From the IMG/VR virus record IMGVR_UViG_3300050034_000297, positions 1 through 40,738 of that record: DNA of 40,738 nucleotides; one strand, given 5' to 3'. The stretch comes from a virus. The notes below the pieces were generated by a model that saw only the letters and a list, made by a program, of their open reading frames with translations, did not search any database and was not told the origin of the DNA. Below, in pieces: positions 21,345-30,525 of this stretch. Position numbers and translations under genes: made by a program. Positions within the stretch are counted from its first letter, which is position 1, and each line of letters opens with the position of its first letter.

Positions 21345-21439
21345 TGAAGAGCAGAGCGACCAAGAAGCCATTTATTCATCGCAGCGGCGTAAAGCGTCAA
21401 TTCCTTCCCTCTGCACCTCGACGCACGAAACGGTGGTAG
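21344..21439 (+). CDS. 31-residue basic micro-protein
   Basis: A 32-codon frame starting at TAATG overlapping the previous stop. The product MKSRATKKPFIHRSGVKRQF... is rich in Lys, Arg and aromatic residues. The overlap and the presence of three other basic micro-proteins nearby support coding. Function unknown. Confidence 0.45.
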   Translation: MKSRATKKPFIHRSGVKRQFLPSAPRRTKRW

Positions 21440-21446
21440 GAGACAT

Positions 21447-21923
21447 ATGGCAACTTCCAGTTTACCTGCGGTGATGGCTCGTCAGCTTGTTGCAAAGCTC
21501 GCTGGGGGGGCTGCGCCCGGTGGTACGCCTGGTGGTGCCTCTCCTCTCGGTGCCGGTGCCCCTGCTGCAATGAACTCGCAGCAAGGTGGTCAAGGTGGAC
21601 AGGCCGGGGATCAGGTCGCTCGTCAGCTTTCCGAACTACAGGGTGCTGATCCAGGGGCCATGCTTAAACTTCTTCAACAGGTCAAGTCGATCATCGTTCC
21701 CGCCTATGTCCGCGCAGCATTCCAGATGCCTGGGGTAGCTCGCAATATAGCTCAAGCGCAAAAGTATATCGACAACGCAATCAAGGAAGCGGAACAAGCT
21801 ACTGCAACAGAGCAGACAGTTCAGCCACCGATTGCCAACAATGCCGCTATCCCCAATCCGCAAGGCCAGGGTATGGGTGGCATGGGTCTGCAAGACTTTG
21901 CCTCTGGAGGAGGGGCTCAATAA
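21447..21923 (+). CDS. Gly/Ala-rich head-region protein
   Basis: A 158-residue protein with AGGAGA three bases before the ATG. It has a helical N-terminus, a Gly/Pro/Ala-rich linker (about residues 20-55), a helical domain (LSELQGADPGAMLKLLQQVKSIIVPAYVRAAF), and a Gly/Asn/Gln-rich tail. It ends immediately before the scaffold gene. It may be a scaffold accessory or minor head protein; the family is not recognised. Confidence 0.6.
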   Translation: MATSSLPAVMARQLVAKLAGGAAPGGTPGGASPLGAGAPAAMNSQQGGQGGQAGDQVARQLSELQGADPGAMLKLLQQVKSIIVPAYVRAAFQMPGVARNIAQAQKYIDNAIKEAEQATATEQTVQPPIANNAAIPNPQGQGMGGMGLQDFASGGGAQ

Positions 21924-22808
21924 ATGGCTCTCAAAGACGTTATCAACAGCGCGAAGTATGGCGACGACATTGTTCTTACGCTGCCGGATGGCACCACCGC
22001 CACAATTGGCGAAATGCGTGCGCTCTCGGCGGAAGATCGTGCTTCTTTGACGCAGCGCCAGACTTTGGTCGAACAGGCCGAACTGGCGGTTGCGCGCAAG
22101 GTGCAGGAATTTCAGCAGGCCGGTTTGCTCACCGAAAACGGTCAAGTGGTTGCTCCGGTCGTGCAGCCGAAGACAGATGCTGAAGTGCGCACTTACGCCG
22201 CGTCAGAACTCGGTCTTGATCCGAACGATCCCTTGCTTGGACCGGTTGTGAAGGAATTCAAGACAGAGATGGCAAAACGCGATCATGCCATTGAGGCGAT
22301 GAAAAACGATTTTGGATCGACGCTGAAGACGATTGTTGGCGTAGTTCAGACTGCGGTGAGTGCCAACCTTGAAGAGCGCTATCAGAACGAATTTGAACGC
22401 GCGACGAAGGGCCTTCCTACTGGTGTAAAGGTAGATTACCAAACTGCCTACGATTTTGCCGACAAGCATGGCTTCAAGGATAAGTGGGGTCGTCTTGATC
22501 TCAACGAAGCCATTGACCGGATGACGTGGGAAGACCGCAAAAAGGTTGAACGCGCATCGCTGAAGGAATCGGCGCAGGAAGCGATCGAAAACAAGGCGCG
22601 TATGGCAACTGCCGCTCGCCCCCGCGTTTCCGGTCCGCAGAGTCACCAGCCGAAGACCGATTTCCAACCGTTTGAAAAGGTCACCACGAAGGACGGGAAG
22701 ACGCGCGAAGTGGCAAAGAGTTTTGACCAAGCCCTTGCGGAAGCATCGAATGATGATGCTTTGCTCGAATCCGCATTTAAAACAGCATCTTTTGGGATGG
22801 TTCAGTAA
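21924..22808 (+). CDS. Scaffolding protein (probable)
   Basis: A 294-residue, highly charged helical protein directly upstream of the major capsid gene. It contains long amphipathic helices (LTQRQTLVEQAELAVARKVQEFQQAG and DRKKVERASLKESAQEAIENKARM) and a disordered, basic stretch before a helical C-terminus. These are features of phage scaffolds, which guide procapsid assembly and leave before maturation. No protease motif is seen. The start is the ATG immediately after the upstream stop, with GGAGG just before. Assigned by position and composition. Confidence 0.72.
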   Translation: MALKDVINSAKYGDDIVLTLPDGTTATIGEMRALSAEDRASLTQRQTLVEQAELAVARKVQEFQQAGLLTENGQVVAPVVQPKTDAEVRTYAASELGLDPNDPLLGPVVKEFKTEMAKRDHAIEAMKNDFGSTLKTIVGVVQTAVSANLEERYQNEFERATKGLPTGVKVDYQTAYDFADKHGFKDKWGRLDLNEAIDRMTWEDRKKVERASLKESAQEAIENKARMATAARPRVSGPQSHQPKTDFQPFEKVTTKDGKTREVAKSFDQALAEASNDDALLESAFKTASFGMVQ

Positions 22809-22856
22809 GCCGTCCTACAACGTCAACATTTAACGCGCAGTGAGAGGTATAGTGAG

Positions 22857-23843
22857 ATGGCGAATAGCGTAGTTGGACTCGGATTAGCTTCACCCCCGGT
22901 TCAGCTTTCCAATACCGTCAATTCGATTTCCCAGAAGTACATCGTGCCGGTCTTGGGCGACAACGTGTTCAAGCCGTCTCCGGTGTTCTGGGCGTTGACG
23001 AAGGAAGGCAAGAAGTTTGGCGCAGGCGAACTGATTTTCCCCGAAATCTATCAGGAAGAGCTGCCCGGTGGCGCTTACTATGGCGACCAGTTGCTCGATA
23101 CTTCCGTGGTCGATTCCGTGCAGCCGGCGAACCAACAGTGGAAGCCGTACCGCCAGCCGATCGTCATCCCGATCACAGATATCATCCTGAATCGCGGTGG
23201 CGCCGGTAACTTGGATATTATCAAGACCAAGTTCCAGACGGCCTCGGGCAGCTTCCTCCAGAAGCTATCGCGCGCACTCTGGCACACCAGTCCGCAGAAC
23301 ACCACGCTCGATGTTGACGATCTGAATTCGTGGGTTGTTTCGACGACCAACACGATTGCAGGCATCAACCGCGCTACCGCTGCCAATGCCTTCTGGTTGG
23401 CTGCGACAGCCGTTCCTGGTGGCGCTGCTGCCCTTTCGCCTTCCATCGCGGAACCCGGCTATCAGTCGGTTACGTGGGGATACGATGAGCCGGATTTGTT
23501 CGTGATGAACCGCACCAGTTATGCGGCTTTCAAGAACAACTACGTGTCGCTCATCCGCTTCGGCCAGGGTATGCAGGACGACGAAGCGCTTCAGGTTGGC
23601 TTCCGCAACCACTTCCTGTTCAACAACGCGATTACGGTGGCCGATTACTACTCGACGGCGAACCAGGCGATGTTGCTGAACTCGAAGTATATCTTCCCGG
23701 TGTTCCATGAGGCGGATTACTTCAACGTCGATCCGTTCTTGAAGCCGAGCAACCAGCGCGTTCTGGTCAGCACGATGTATCTGACTTGGAACCTGTCGTG
23801 CATCAGCCCGCGCATGAACGTGCCGTTTACCGGCATCGTGTAA
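22857..23843 (+). CDS. Major capsid protein
   Basis: A 328-residue protein after the scaffold, with GAGAGG about 12 bases before the ATG. Features include IFPEIYQEELPGGAYYGDQLLDTS, a WKPYRQPIVIPITDIILNRG E-loop/spine-like segment, and a beta-rich C-terminus ending in MNVPFTGIV. The size and layout fit an HK97-fold major capsid protein of the podovirus/phiKMV-like lineage. There is no N-terminal protease or delta-domain. About 48 bases of non-coding sequence precede it. Confidence 0.85.
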   Translation: MANSVVGLGLASPPVQLSNTVNSISQKYIVPVLGDNVFKPSPVFWALTKEGKKFGAGELIFPEIYQEELPGGAYYGDQLLDTSVVDSVQPANQQWKPYRQPIVIPITDIILNRGGAGNLDIIKTKFQTASGSFLQKLSRALWHTSPQNTTLDVDDLNSWVVSTTNTIAGINRATAANAFWLAATAVPGGAAALSPSIAEPGYQSVTWGYDEPDLFVMNRTSYAAFKNNYVSLIRFGQGMQDDEALQVGFRNHFLFNNAITVADYYSTANQAMLLNSKYIFPVFHEADYFNVDPFLKPSNQRVLVSTMYLTWNLSCISPRMNVPFTGIV

Positions 23844-23855
23844 GGAGAATAGACA

Positions 23856-24287
23856 ATGGCATTGCCTTTTGCAAATCCGATTTCGCAGGAGATGCCGGGA
23901 TTCGGTTCTCCTTCCTGCTACGGTGCCGCAACCCAGACGCTTACCGCGGCTGGGTCTGCGACACTGGTTATTGCCAATACGTCAACTACGCCGAGTACGG
24001 GGGGAACGGCGTTTAATTCCAATGGTGGTCCTGCCCCTACGAGTGGTTTTTGGCATCTCCGCGTTTCTGCAGCTACTGTGACTTCCACTCTTGCATTCGT
24101 AGTCCAAGTAACTGATGGAACGAACACATGGACAGTGGCAACTCAGTCTGTGACTGCTGCTGGAAGTTATTTTGATTTCTCCGATTCTTTCAAGACTGAC
24201 GTAAGTATCACGGCAGTGAACTTTGTTGTGACTGCTGGCGGTACGGCTACTTCGTTCCCGATTGATGTTGAAGTCTCGTTGGTTTAA
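23856..24287 (+). CDS. Possible head decoration or minor capsid protein
   Basis: A 143-residue protein with AAGGAG 8 bases before the ATG, immediately after the capsid gene. It is Thr/Ser/Ala-rich and beta-structured (VTSTLAFVVQVTDGTNTWTVATQSVTAAGSYFDF), with a T-rich linker, consistent with an Ig-like or decoration fold. The place directly after the capsid gene is typical for a decoration protein, but the sequence alone does not prove it. Confidence 0.6.
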   Translation: MALPFANPISQEMPGFGSPSCYGAATQTLTAAGSATLVIANTSTTPSTGGTAFNSNGGPAPTSGFWHLRVSAATVTSTLAFVVQVTDGTNTWTVATQSVTAAGSYFDFSDSFKTDVSITAVNFVVTAGGTATSFPIDVEVSLV

Positions 24288-24328
24288 TCGCGCTGGCCGC
24301 AGTTGTTTTTCCTCCCTTCGGCCAAATA

Positions 24329-24369
24329 TGCGGCTGGTTGGATTGACCCTCCAGCCAGCCGCAGTTTTA
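24329..24369 (+). terminator. Rho-independent terminator after the head genes
   Basis: A 13-base stem (TGCGGCTGGTTGG with CCAGCCAGCCGCA, one G-U pair) closes a 9-base loop and is followed by GTTTTA. It would end or thin the head-gene transcript. A smaller stem TGGCCG/CGGCCA (24294-24299, 24319-24324) lies just before it. Confidence 0.8.
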
Positions 24370-24392
24370 TGTAGGGTCAAAGACGGAGCGAG

Positions 24393-25073
24393 ATGCCGAA
24401 TATCGTTGCCGAACTTCAGCGCACGATTAGTGGACCGCAATCACAAAATCCACGACAAACTGCGGCCTCTCCGGCAGTCGCTGGTGACCCGGCAATTACT
24501 GCTGTTTTGCAACAAGTTCTCAAAAAATATCCGGGAATGGCGAAGAATTTTAGTGCGCAAAATACTCTTGGTGTTTTGGCTAGCGGGGATAGAGCGCAAC
24601 GCGGCCAGGAGGAAAGAGGAGAGTTAGAGTTCTGGCCGTCAACCGAAAAAGGTACTGCGGACTTCCCGTCTCCCGCACCGGGGAAGAACGTTCTCGAAGT
24701 TTATGACCCCAGACTGGAGACTAATCCGTCCGATCTGCAACAGGCCATCTACGGAGATTTGATGCATGGTATGGCTTCCGACCCTTACTGGAACAAACTC
24801 CGCAGCGAGTTCATGCAAAGTTTTACTCCACAAGAACTTTCTAGACAGCAGCAACACAATACTTGGTGGGAGGACGTTAACAAGTCGAAGGGGCCGGAAG
24901 GGAATCCTACCTACGACGCATATATTCGGGGATGGATTGCTAACGAGGGCGGCGGAAAACAGGGGCAAGAAGAATCCAAGGGTACCATGTATTCCCCGAA
25001 GCAAATCCAAGAATTGCAACAGATGCAGGATTATCTCAACACCGGGAAGTCTTCGCAGAAAGGAACGCAGTAG
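24393..25073 (+). CDS. Conserved head-tail region protein, function unknown
   Basis: A 226-residue protein, first after the terminator. It has a helical N-terminus, then the sequence LEFWPSTEKG, a VYDPRLETNPSDLQQAIYGDLMHGM segment, DPYWNKLRSEFMQSFTPQEL, and a closing YSPKQIQELQQMQDYL. This combination recurs in phage proteins of unknown function next to head-tail genes, which I recognise by pattern only. The start at 24393 has GGAGCGAG upstream. Confidence 0.6.
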   Translation: MPNIVAELQRTISGPQSQNPRQTAASPAVAGDPAITAVLQQVLKKYPGMAKNFSAQNTLGVLASGDRAQRGQEERGELEFWPSTEKGTADFPSPAPGKNVLEVYDPRLETNPSDLQQAIYGDLMHGMASDPYWNKLRSEFMQSFTPQELSRQQQHNTWWEDVNKSKGPEGNPTYDAYIRGWIANEGGGKQGQEESKGTMYSPKQIQELQQMQDYLNTGKSSQKGTQ

Positions 25074-25075
25074 AG

Positions 25076-26398
25076 ATGCAAACGAGTTATGTTGGCGATC
25101 TGATCATGGGTGTGCGCGAGATGGCGACCGATCCGCCGATGTACCTGTCTGCGCCTACGAACGTTGCCGCCACTGTGTCTGCCTCTGGCACGACCGATTT
25201 CTATATCGTGGTCACACAGATTACGCCATGGGGAGAATCGATTCCCTGCACGGAAATCAGCGTTCTTGGAACCTTGGCAGCTACTGTCACGGTAACCGGT
25301 AACTGCTCGTTCGCAGCGACCGGCCTCAAAGTCTATGTGTCGATCGTCGCCAGTGGCGCGGAAGATCGGTACTACTCCTATACTCCTACAACCGGCATAG
25401 GTGCCTTCAGCATCGCATTTTCGCTGTCGAGTACGTTGGTGACCGGGTATCCCCCGTCACGAAGCTCTGCTGCGCTCCCAGACACGGATGGAACCGCGCT
25501 TAGTGCGGCTGCTCTCTATCGCTGGATCAATGAGGGCTTGGACGCTGCCACGGCTTTAACCGATGGCATTCGCGATGTAACTGGCGTTCCTTCCACCGGT
25601 GGTCAGGCGCAATATGAAGTGATCGGCAACTGGCGCAAAATGTCGAATGGTTTCTATGACGGATATCCGTTCGGATTTGGCAACAAATTCGACGTGTTCC
25701 GCCACAGCAACGTGACTGGCATCGTAGGTGTCATGGTGATGAACCAGGATTCCCAGGTGCAGCAGGTGGAAGTTTGGCCACAGGCCGACAGAACTTCCGG
25801 CGTGGGTACCTTGACCACGGGTATTAGCGCCAGCGCAACCACACTGACCTACACGCCGGGGGCAACAGGATTTGTGCTCGGATTCGGTCTCGCGCTGCTT
25901 GGTCCCTACCCCGCCGATTTATCAGCATGCGAGATTGTTTCTTACTCCGGCACGGGAACGGGAAGCCAACTGACGCCGCTGAATCGTGGCATGGGTGGAA
26001 CGTACGCGCAAGCATGGCCGGCAGGAACGCAAGTCACCGAACTCAACATTTACTTGTCCGGCATCCGCTATCCCTTGCATTACACGGTGGGGCAGGCATC
26101 GAACGTTTTGCAGTTGCCGCCAGCGTGGATTGATGCGTTGCGTATCTACCTGGAATCGCGCTTCAAGAAGGCTGAGCAGGATCTGGATGGCGCGCAGAAG
26201 TTGTTGCAAGAGTTTACGACGAAGTGCACGACGATCAAGGGTAATCGCCAAGTGATGGGCCCGAGACAGGTTCAGGCCGGGCAAGGTTCTGGCGTCGAGG
26301 TTGTGAGCGGCGCTGGTGGGTACTTCGGGGGTGTCATATTGCCAACTGCGTTATTTTGCATATCTTTGGGGTCTATGATTGCAGGTTCTGTTATATGA
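25076..26398 (+). CDS. Head-tail adaptor-like protein with beta-rich inserts
   Basis: A 440-residue protein. The N-terminal helix (SYVGDLIMGVREMATDPP) and the helical C-terminal segment (IDALRIYLESRFKKAEQDLDGAQKLLQEF) resemble podovirus adaptor proteins that sit below the portal. The middle has Ig-like beta segments and Gly-rich loops. After GGYFGG the last 20 residues (ILPTALFCISLGSMIAGSVI) look unlike the rest and are AT-richer. I infer that the true 3' end was altered when the neighbouring homing endonuclease inserted. AAGGAA lies about 12 bases before the ATG. Confidence 0.6.
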   Translation: MQTSYVGDLIMGVREMATDPPMYLSAPTNVAATVSASGTTDFYIVVTQITPWGESIPCTEISVLGTLAATVTVTGNCSFAATGLKVYVSIVASGAEDRYYSYTPTTGIGAFSIAFSLSSTLVTGYPPSRSSAALPDTDGTALSAAALYRWINEGLDAATALTDGIRDVTGVPSTGGQAQYEVIGNWRKMSNGFYDGYPFGFGNKFDVFRHSNVTGIVGVMVMNQDSQVQQVEVWPQADRTSGVGTLTTGISASATTLTYTPGATGFVLGFGLALLGPYPADLSACEIVSYSGTGTGSQLTPLNRGMGGTYAQAWPAGTQVTELNIYLSGIRYPLHYTVGQASNVLQLPPAWIDALRIYLESRFKKAEQDLDGAQKLLQEFTTKCTTIKGNRQVMGPRQVQAGQGSGVEVVSGAGGYFGGVILPTALFCISLGSMIAGSVI

Positions 26399-26405
26399 TG
26401 GAAAT

Positions 26406-27545
26406 ATGAAAAACGGAACGATTTACGCAATTGATTTTCCGGAAGAAGGAACAAAGTTTGTGGGTTATACAGAGTCTTCTCTGAGTGATCGGCTAACTCA
26501 GATGAGGGCACAAAAGGGACGCGATCCAGTCCTGGTCTGGATTCAGTCACTGGGAGACCGGAGATTTGATCTGGCAATTCGAGCACTTCGGGAAAATTGT
26601 CCTAGAGCGGACAGTCGCGAGTTGGTTAGGGCTTTTGCAATTCAACTGATCGGCGAGGGAAATAATCTCCTCAACGGGAATTGCCGAAAACGGGTTAATC
26701 GTGGAACTGGAAGCCCGATAGCCTCGGAATTGACTTACATCTACGTCCTCAAGCATCCGGTGACGCATGAAATTCGGTATGTTGGAAAAACGATTGATTT
26801 GAAGATTCGCAAAAAATCGCATCGGGAACTTGGAAAAACAAGATGCGATAACTGGAAACGGAGTTTGTTGGCAGATGGATTTTGGCCAGACATGGAAGTA
26901 GTTGAAAATGTTCCATCGGGAGAAAATTGGGCAAAACGAGAGCAGTTCTGGATCAAACATTATCGGGACTTGGGCTGCAATCTCACCAATCTTACAGAAG
27001 GCGGAGAAGGAACAGAAGGCCGGGTGATTACGGATGCCTACCGAGAAAAAATGCGCAAGAAATTTCTTGGTCGTCCTATCCCACAGGAGCAGCGAGAGCA
27101 GATCAGTAAGTCGCTAACTGGTCTGAAGCAGTCACCGGAAACGGTTGCAAAAAGGATTGCCACATGGTCTGAACGGCGATTGGCGAAAGGATTGCCGGTA
27201 TTGGGGAAAAACCACGAACGTGAAATTATGATGCGCCGGGAGGAGCGAAGGAAAAATGGAATCATGGTCCATGGTTCGGAAGAATATCGGAAGAACGCGG
27301 CAGAAAAACAACGGGCATATTACGCATCTTTGTCGCCTGAGCAGAAAGAAGCAATGGCTGCTGTAAGACGCGGCAAGCCGGGGGCCAACAAAGGCAAGAA
27401 GTTTGGCCCGATGTCTCCAGAACGGCGCAAGCATCAATCGCAGAAGTTGAAAGCATATCTTTCTAAGTTGACACCAGAGCAACGTAACGCCAGAATGGCA
27501 TCAGCAAGATCAGCAAAGAAAGCTAAGGAGTCACAATGCAACTGA
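26406..27545 (+). CDS. Homing endonuclease with two GIY-YIG domains and NUMOD3 repeats
   Basis: A 379-residue mobile endonuclease that would cut an uninserted allele and spread its own gene. The first GIY-YIG-like domain has TIYAI (about 5-9), FVGYT (18-22), Arg29, Glu72 and Asn90. The second has YIYVL (about 111-115), RYVGKT (124-129), Arg135, Glu179 and Asn near 192. The C-terminus has NUMOD3-type DNA-contact motifs (LGRPIPQEQREQISKSLTG and RRGKPGANKGKKF). A weak ribosome site precedes 26406. Its 3' end overlaps the next gene by 10 bases and contains that gene's AAGGAG. Two such domains in one protein are unusual. Confidence 0.85.
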   Translation: MKNGTIYAIDFPEEGTKFVGYTESSLSDRLTQMRAQKGRDPVLVWIQSLGDRRFDLAIRALRENCPRADSRELVRAFAIQLIGEGNNLLNGNCRKRVNRGTGSPIASELTYIYVLKHPVTHEIRYVGKTIDLKIRKKSHRELGKTRCDNWKRSLLADGFWPDMEVVENVPSGENWAKREQFWIKHYRDLGCNLTNLTEGGEGTEGRVITDAYREKMRKKFLGRPIPQEQREQISKSLTGLKQSPETVAKRIATWSERRLAKGLPVLGKNHEREIMMRREERRKNGIMVHGSEEYRKNAAEKQRAYYASLSPEQKEAMAAVRRGKPGANKGKKFGPMSPERRKHQSQKLKAYLSKLTPEQRNARMASARSAKKAKESQCN

Positions 27546-27808
27546 TCCAAGTTACGCAAACCGGCGCCGCTGTTCAACTCAGCACCACGCCGATCATGTG
27601 CCGCATCCTTGTGGTCCAAAACAACGCGGCGGCAGTGGCGCACGTTGGGGATTCGACAGTTTCCACCACGAAGGGAATTCAGTTGGCGGCATCGGGCGCA
27701 GCCAACAGCATTCTCAAAATTGAAAGTCCTGTCGAGTCGATCAACATCGCACAGTATTACACCATCGGCACCAGCACGCAGTTGCTTGACGTGATGTACG
27801 AGCAATAA
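27536..27808 (+). CDS. Small virion-type protein downstream of the endonuclease
   Basis: A 90-residue protein with AAGGAG before its ATG, inside the end of the endonuclease gene. It is beta-rich (LIQVTQTGAAVQLSTTP, RILVVQNNAAAVAHVGDSTV, SINIAQYYTIGTSTQLLDVMYEQ), the pattern of small phage proteins that I have seen coded before tail-hub genes. Function unknown; a capping or decoration role fits its context. Confidence 0.65.
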   Translation: MQLIQVTQTGAAVQLSTTPIMCRILVVQNNAAAVAHVGDSTVSTTKGIQLAASGAANSILKIESPVESINIAQYYTIGTSTQLLDVMYEQ

Positions 27809-27810
27809 CC

Positions 27811-30525
27811 ATGGCATCGAAAACTGTTTCGCAAAAGAGATTTTCGAAGGGTATCAACAACGCCACCGGCTCTCTCAGTGAGCAGCAGGGAAGCGTTGTG
27901 CGCGCTTCAAACCTTCTCCTTACGCAGCGTGGATCGCTTCAGGTGTGCGATGGTTCGGCATCGATCGGTACCGTGTCGAGCACATACACCAAAATGGCCG
28001 TTATCGATGCTTTTTCTAAGAACTCTTCTGGCGAATATCCGAATTATGTTGTGCTTTCTTTCCCTGGAGACGTTCTTATTCCTGATATTGACGAGGAAGG
28101 TGGATCATCCCTTAACTTTTTCGAGGCCATTCCCACTCATGATTCTAGCGGGTCGAATGCCGCTGGATCGTATTATTTTGCCATTGTTGCATATGGGGAT
28201 GCGGTAACTGGAGAGCACACGAATCCGACCTATTATGCAATGGGGACCCTGCAAGCATTCAACACGGTTACTTTCCAGTGGACGCCTGTCAATAATGCCA
28301 CGTCTTACAGCATCTACTATTTGGCGAGTGCAAGCTCTTCGGAAGGCACTCTTCTGTCTTCCACCATCACCGAAAGTCCCTATGTATATACCGGTACTTT
28401 GACCGCTGGAACCACCAGTCTTCCTACCGGGAATACCAGCTATTTGTTGCAACTTTTTATCGGGACGATCACTCCACCATCGACAACAGTCACTTTTAAC
28501 GAAATTTCCGCTGCGACATTCCTCGCCCAATCTCCTCAGCCAGCGCCTTTAGCCCCGGGTGATCCCAATTTTGCATTTTCAACGGTAAAAAGTTCCACAA
28601 CCACTTACAGCCCAACCACAACGACTATCAGCGCTAGTGTAGTGGCGACTCAAGATAATCAGGACCCGACTAATGAAACGGCAACGATTTCTGACTTTTC
28701 TAGTGAAGTCTTGACTTCCGGGGAATCGCTTACGCTTGTCGTGTCTTTGAGCGGATACATTGATGACAGCGGGGATACTGGAAATGGGTATGTGGAATAT
28801 GAATACTCATATGATAGCGGAAGCACATGGAACGTGTTCTATGAGCAGAATTCGGATTCCAATGACGAAGTAACGTGGGATGAAACTGTTTCTGTATCCT
28901 TGGACGAAAGCTCTCTCACGAACCTCGACACCCTGTACGTAAGAATTGTGTCGCATGCAGAAGTAGGCGATCTCGATGGAGCCTCTGTTACTTCGAGTGG
29001 AACTATTTCTGGAATTTATCTGTCCGTTATCTCTTACCAGTCGTTTTCGCCATCTGGTGGCATTGTTGGCCAAGCCTGCCCGATCCCGCAGCTTTTGCAG
29101 TTTGTAAGTTACGAGATTTTGCTGCTTGGCAATGGTCTTACCCCGTACAGTTGCGACCCGAGTGCTGGTTCTTCTACGACTATCACGGCACTTGAAAATA
29201 CCTACGAGGCCGCTTATCCAGCGTGGACCGCTTCGGTGACCTGGACTGCTGGCGATGAAATTTATGTGCTGGATGGAACAACGAAATATTTGCTTGAGGC
29301 GACGCAGGGTGGCACTGCTGGAACAACGGAACCAACGTGGGCGTACACGAAGAATGCGGAAACGGCGGATGGTTCAGTAATCTGGACGAGCGAGGGAGAA
29401 ATCTACACGAACGTTGCTCCTCGCGGGGCAGCGCACGGTATCACGTATGCTGGTTCATTGTGGCTTGCAAATACTTATCCACAGACAACGAGCGATGAAC
29501 TCGACGGACCGACGTGCATCAAAATGTCGGAATCGAACAATCCCAATCAGTGGAATCCTGTCAACACCGCGTTTATTGGCAAGGATGATGGAACGCAGCT
29601 TACCGGAATGGCGTCATTCACCATTGCCGCTCTTGGAATTTCCCCGACCGGAAGTTTGGCCGTATTCAAGGAATATTTGACTTACCAGATCATTGGCGTG
29701 TTCGGGTCGACGAGTTTCGAGATTCAGCCGGCGCAAACCGATATGGGGTGCTTGGCGGCTCGGTCGATCCAGTTTATTCCTGGGTTCGGTATCATACGAT
29801 TTTCTCACCTCGGATTTTCTGTGTATGACGGTGTGAGCGATCGCGTTGTATCCGAGGAAATTCGTCCGTATTTGTTTGGGGGAATCGAACAGGACAGCGA
29901 TATTGTTGCGGTCGACATGACGTATGTCTATTTGTCGAAGAGCGCACAGTCTACCAATCCTCCTATGTACATGTGTGCTCTACCATTATCCGGTGGCAAT
30001 GGTGATCTGACGCGGATTTTCTGCTATGACCTGATCATGAAGTCGTGGGTCGTAATCGATCTGCCTTGGACCGTCACAGCGATGAACCGGGTACGAATTG
30101 GCGAAGGAAGTCCGCTCGTTCTCGCTGGCAAGACAGACGGCACTGTGCAGCGTCTGCAAACTGGGGATACGACGTGGGGCGATGGTTCTGTCATTGCTTG
30201 GTCATTCCAGACACAGGACGTGTTCGGTGAGGGTGGATCACAAAGAATCTTCTATCGCGAGATGGTTTTGCGCGGACATGGCACGATTTCTCAAGCACAA
30301 AAGATGAAGATTGTCCCGACGGTTGATGGAACTACGCAGGCAGCATTGATTGGCGACGTGATTTCGCAGGGAACAAATTCCAACCTGTTCGAAGTCAGAG
30401 TTAGCCTGTGGTTGAACGGGCAGATGTGTCATCTGGACATCAGCGGAACAGGGCAGTGCGTGATTGACTCGATTGACTGGATGATTGAGCCGAAATCTAG
30501 CTCCGCTCGTCGTATCATCGGATAA
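27811..30525 (+). CDS. Tail hub / DNA-stabilisation-type protein
   Basis: A 904-residue protein starting MASKTVSQKRFSKGINNATG, a start typical of the podovirus 'stabilisation' (P22 gp10-like) or tail-nozzle protein that plugs the portal. Around residues 90-210 and 250-400 there are fibronectin-like and Ser/Thr-rich beta domains. The C-terminal 400 residues carry propeller-like repeats (LGISPTGSLAVFKEYLTYQIIG onwards). It starts 3 bases after the previous stop. The exact homologue cannot be fixed by eye, but size and context support a tail hub. Confidence 0.72.
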   Translation: MASKTVSQKRFSKGINNATGSLSEQQGSVVRASNLLLTQRGSLQVCDGSASIGTVSSTYTKMAVIDAFSKNSSGEYPNYVVLSFPGDVLIPDIDEEGGSSLNFFEAIPTHDSSGSNAAGSYYFAIVAYGDAVTGEHTNPTYYAMGTLQAFNTVTFQWTPVNNATSYSIYYLASASSSEGTLLSSTITESPYVYTGTLTAGTTSLPTGNTSYLLQLFIGTITPPSTTVTFNEISAATFLAQSPQPAPLAPGDPNFAFSTVKSSTTTYSPTTTTISASVVATQDNQDPTNETATISDFSSEVLTSGESLTLVVSLSGYIDDSGDTGNGYVEYEYSYDSGSTWNVFYEQNSDSNDEVTWDETVSVSLDESSLTNLDTLYVRIVSHAEVGDLDGASVTSSGTISGIYLSVISYQSFSPSGGIVGQACPIPQLLQFVSYEILLLGNGLTPYSCDPSAGSSTTITALENTYEAAYPAWTASVTWTAGDEIYVLDGTTKYLLEATQGGTAGTTEPTWAYTKNAETADGSVIWTSEGEIYTNVAPRGAAHGITYAGSLWLANTYPQTTSDELDGPTCIKMSESNNPNQWNPVNTAFIGKDDGTQLTGMASFTIAALGISPTGSLAVFKEYLTYQIIGVFGSTSFEIQPAQTDMGCLAARSIQFIPGFGIIRFSHLGFSVYDGVSDRVVSEEIRPYLFGGIEQDSDIVAVDMTYVYLSKSAQSTNPPMYMCALPLSGGNGDLTRIFCYDLIMKSWVVIDLPWTVTAMNRVRIGEGSPLVLAGKTDGTVQRLQTGDTTWGDGSVIAWSFQTQDVFGEGGSQRIFYREMVLRGHGTISQAQKMKIVPTVDGTTQAALIGDVISQGTNSNLFEVRVSLWLNGQMCHLDISGTGQCVIDSIDWMIEPKSSSARRIIG

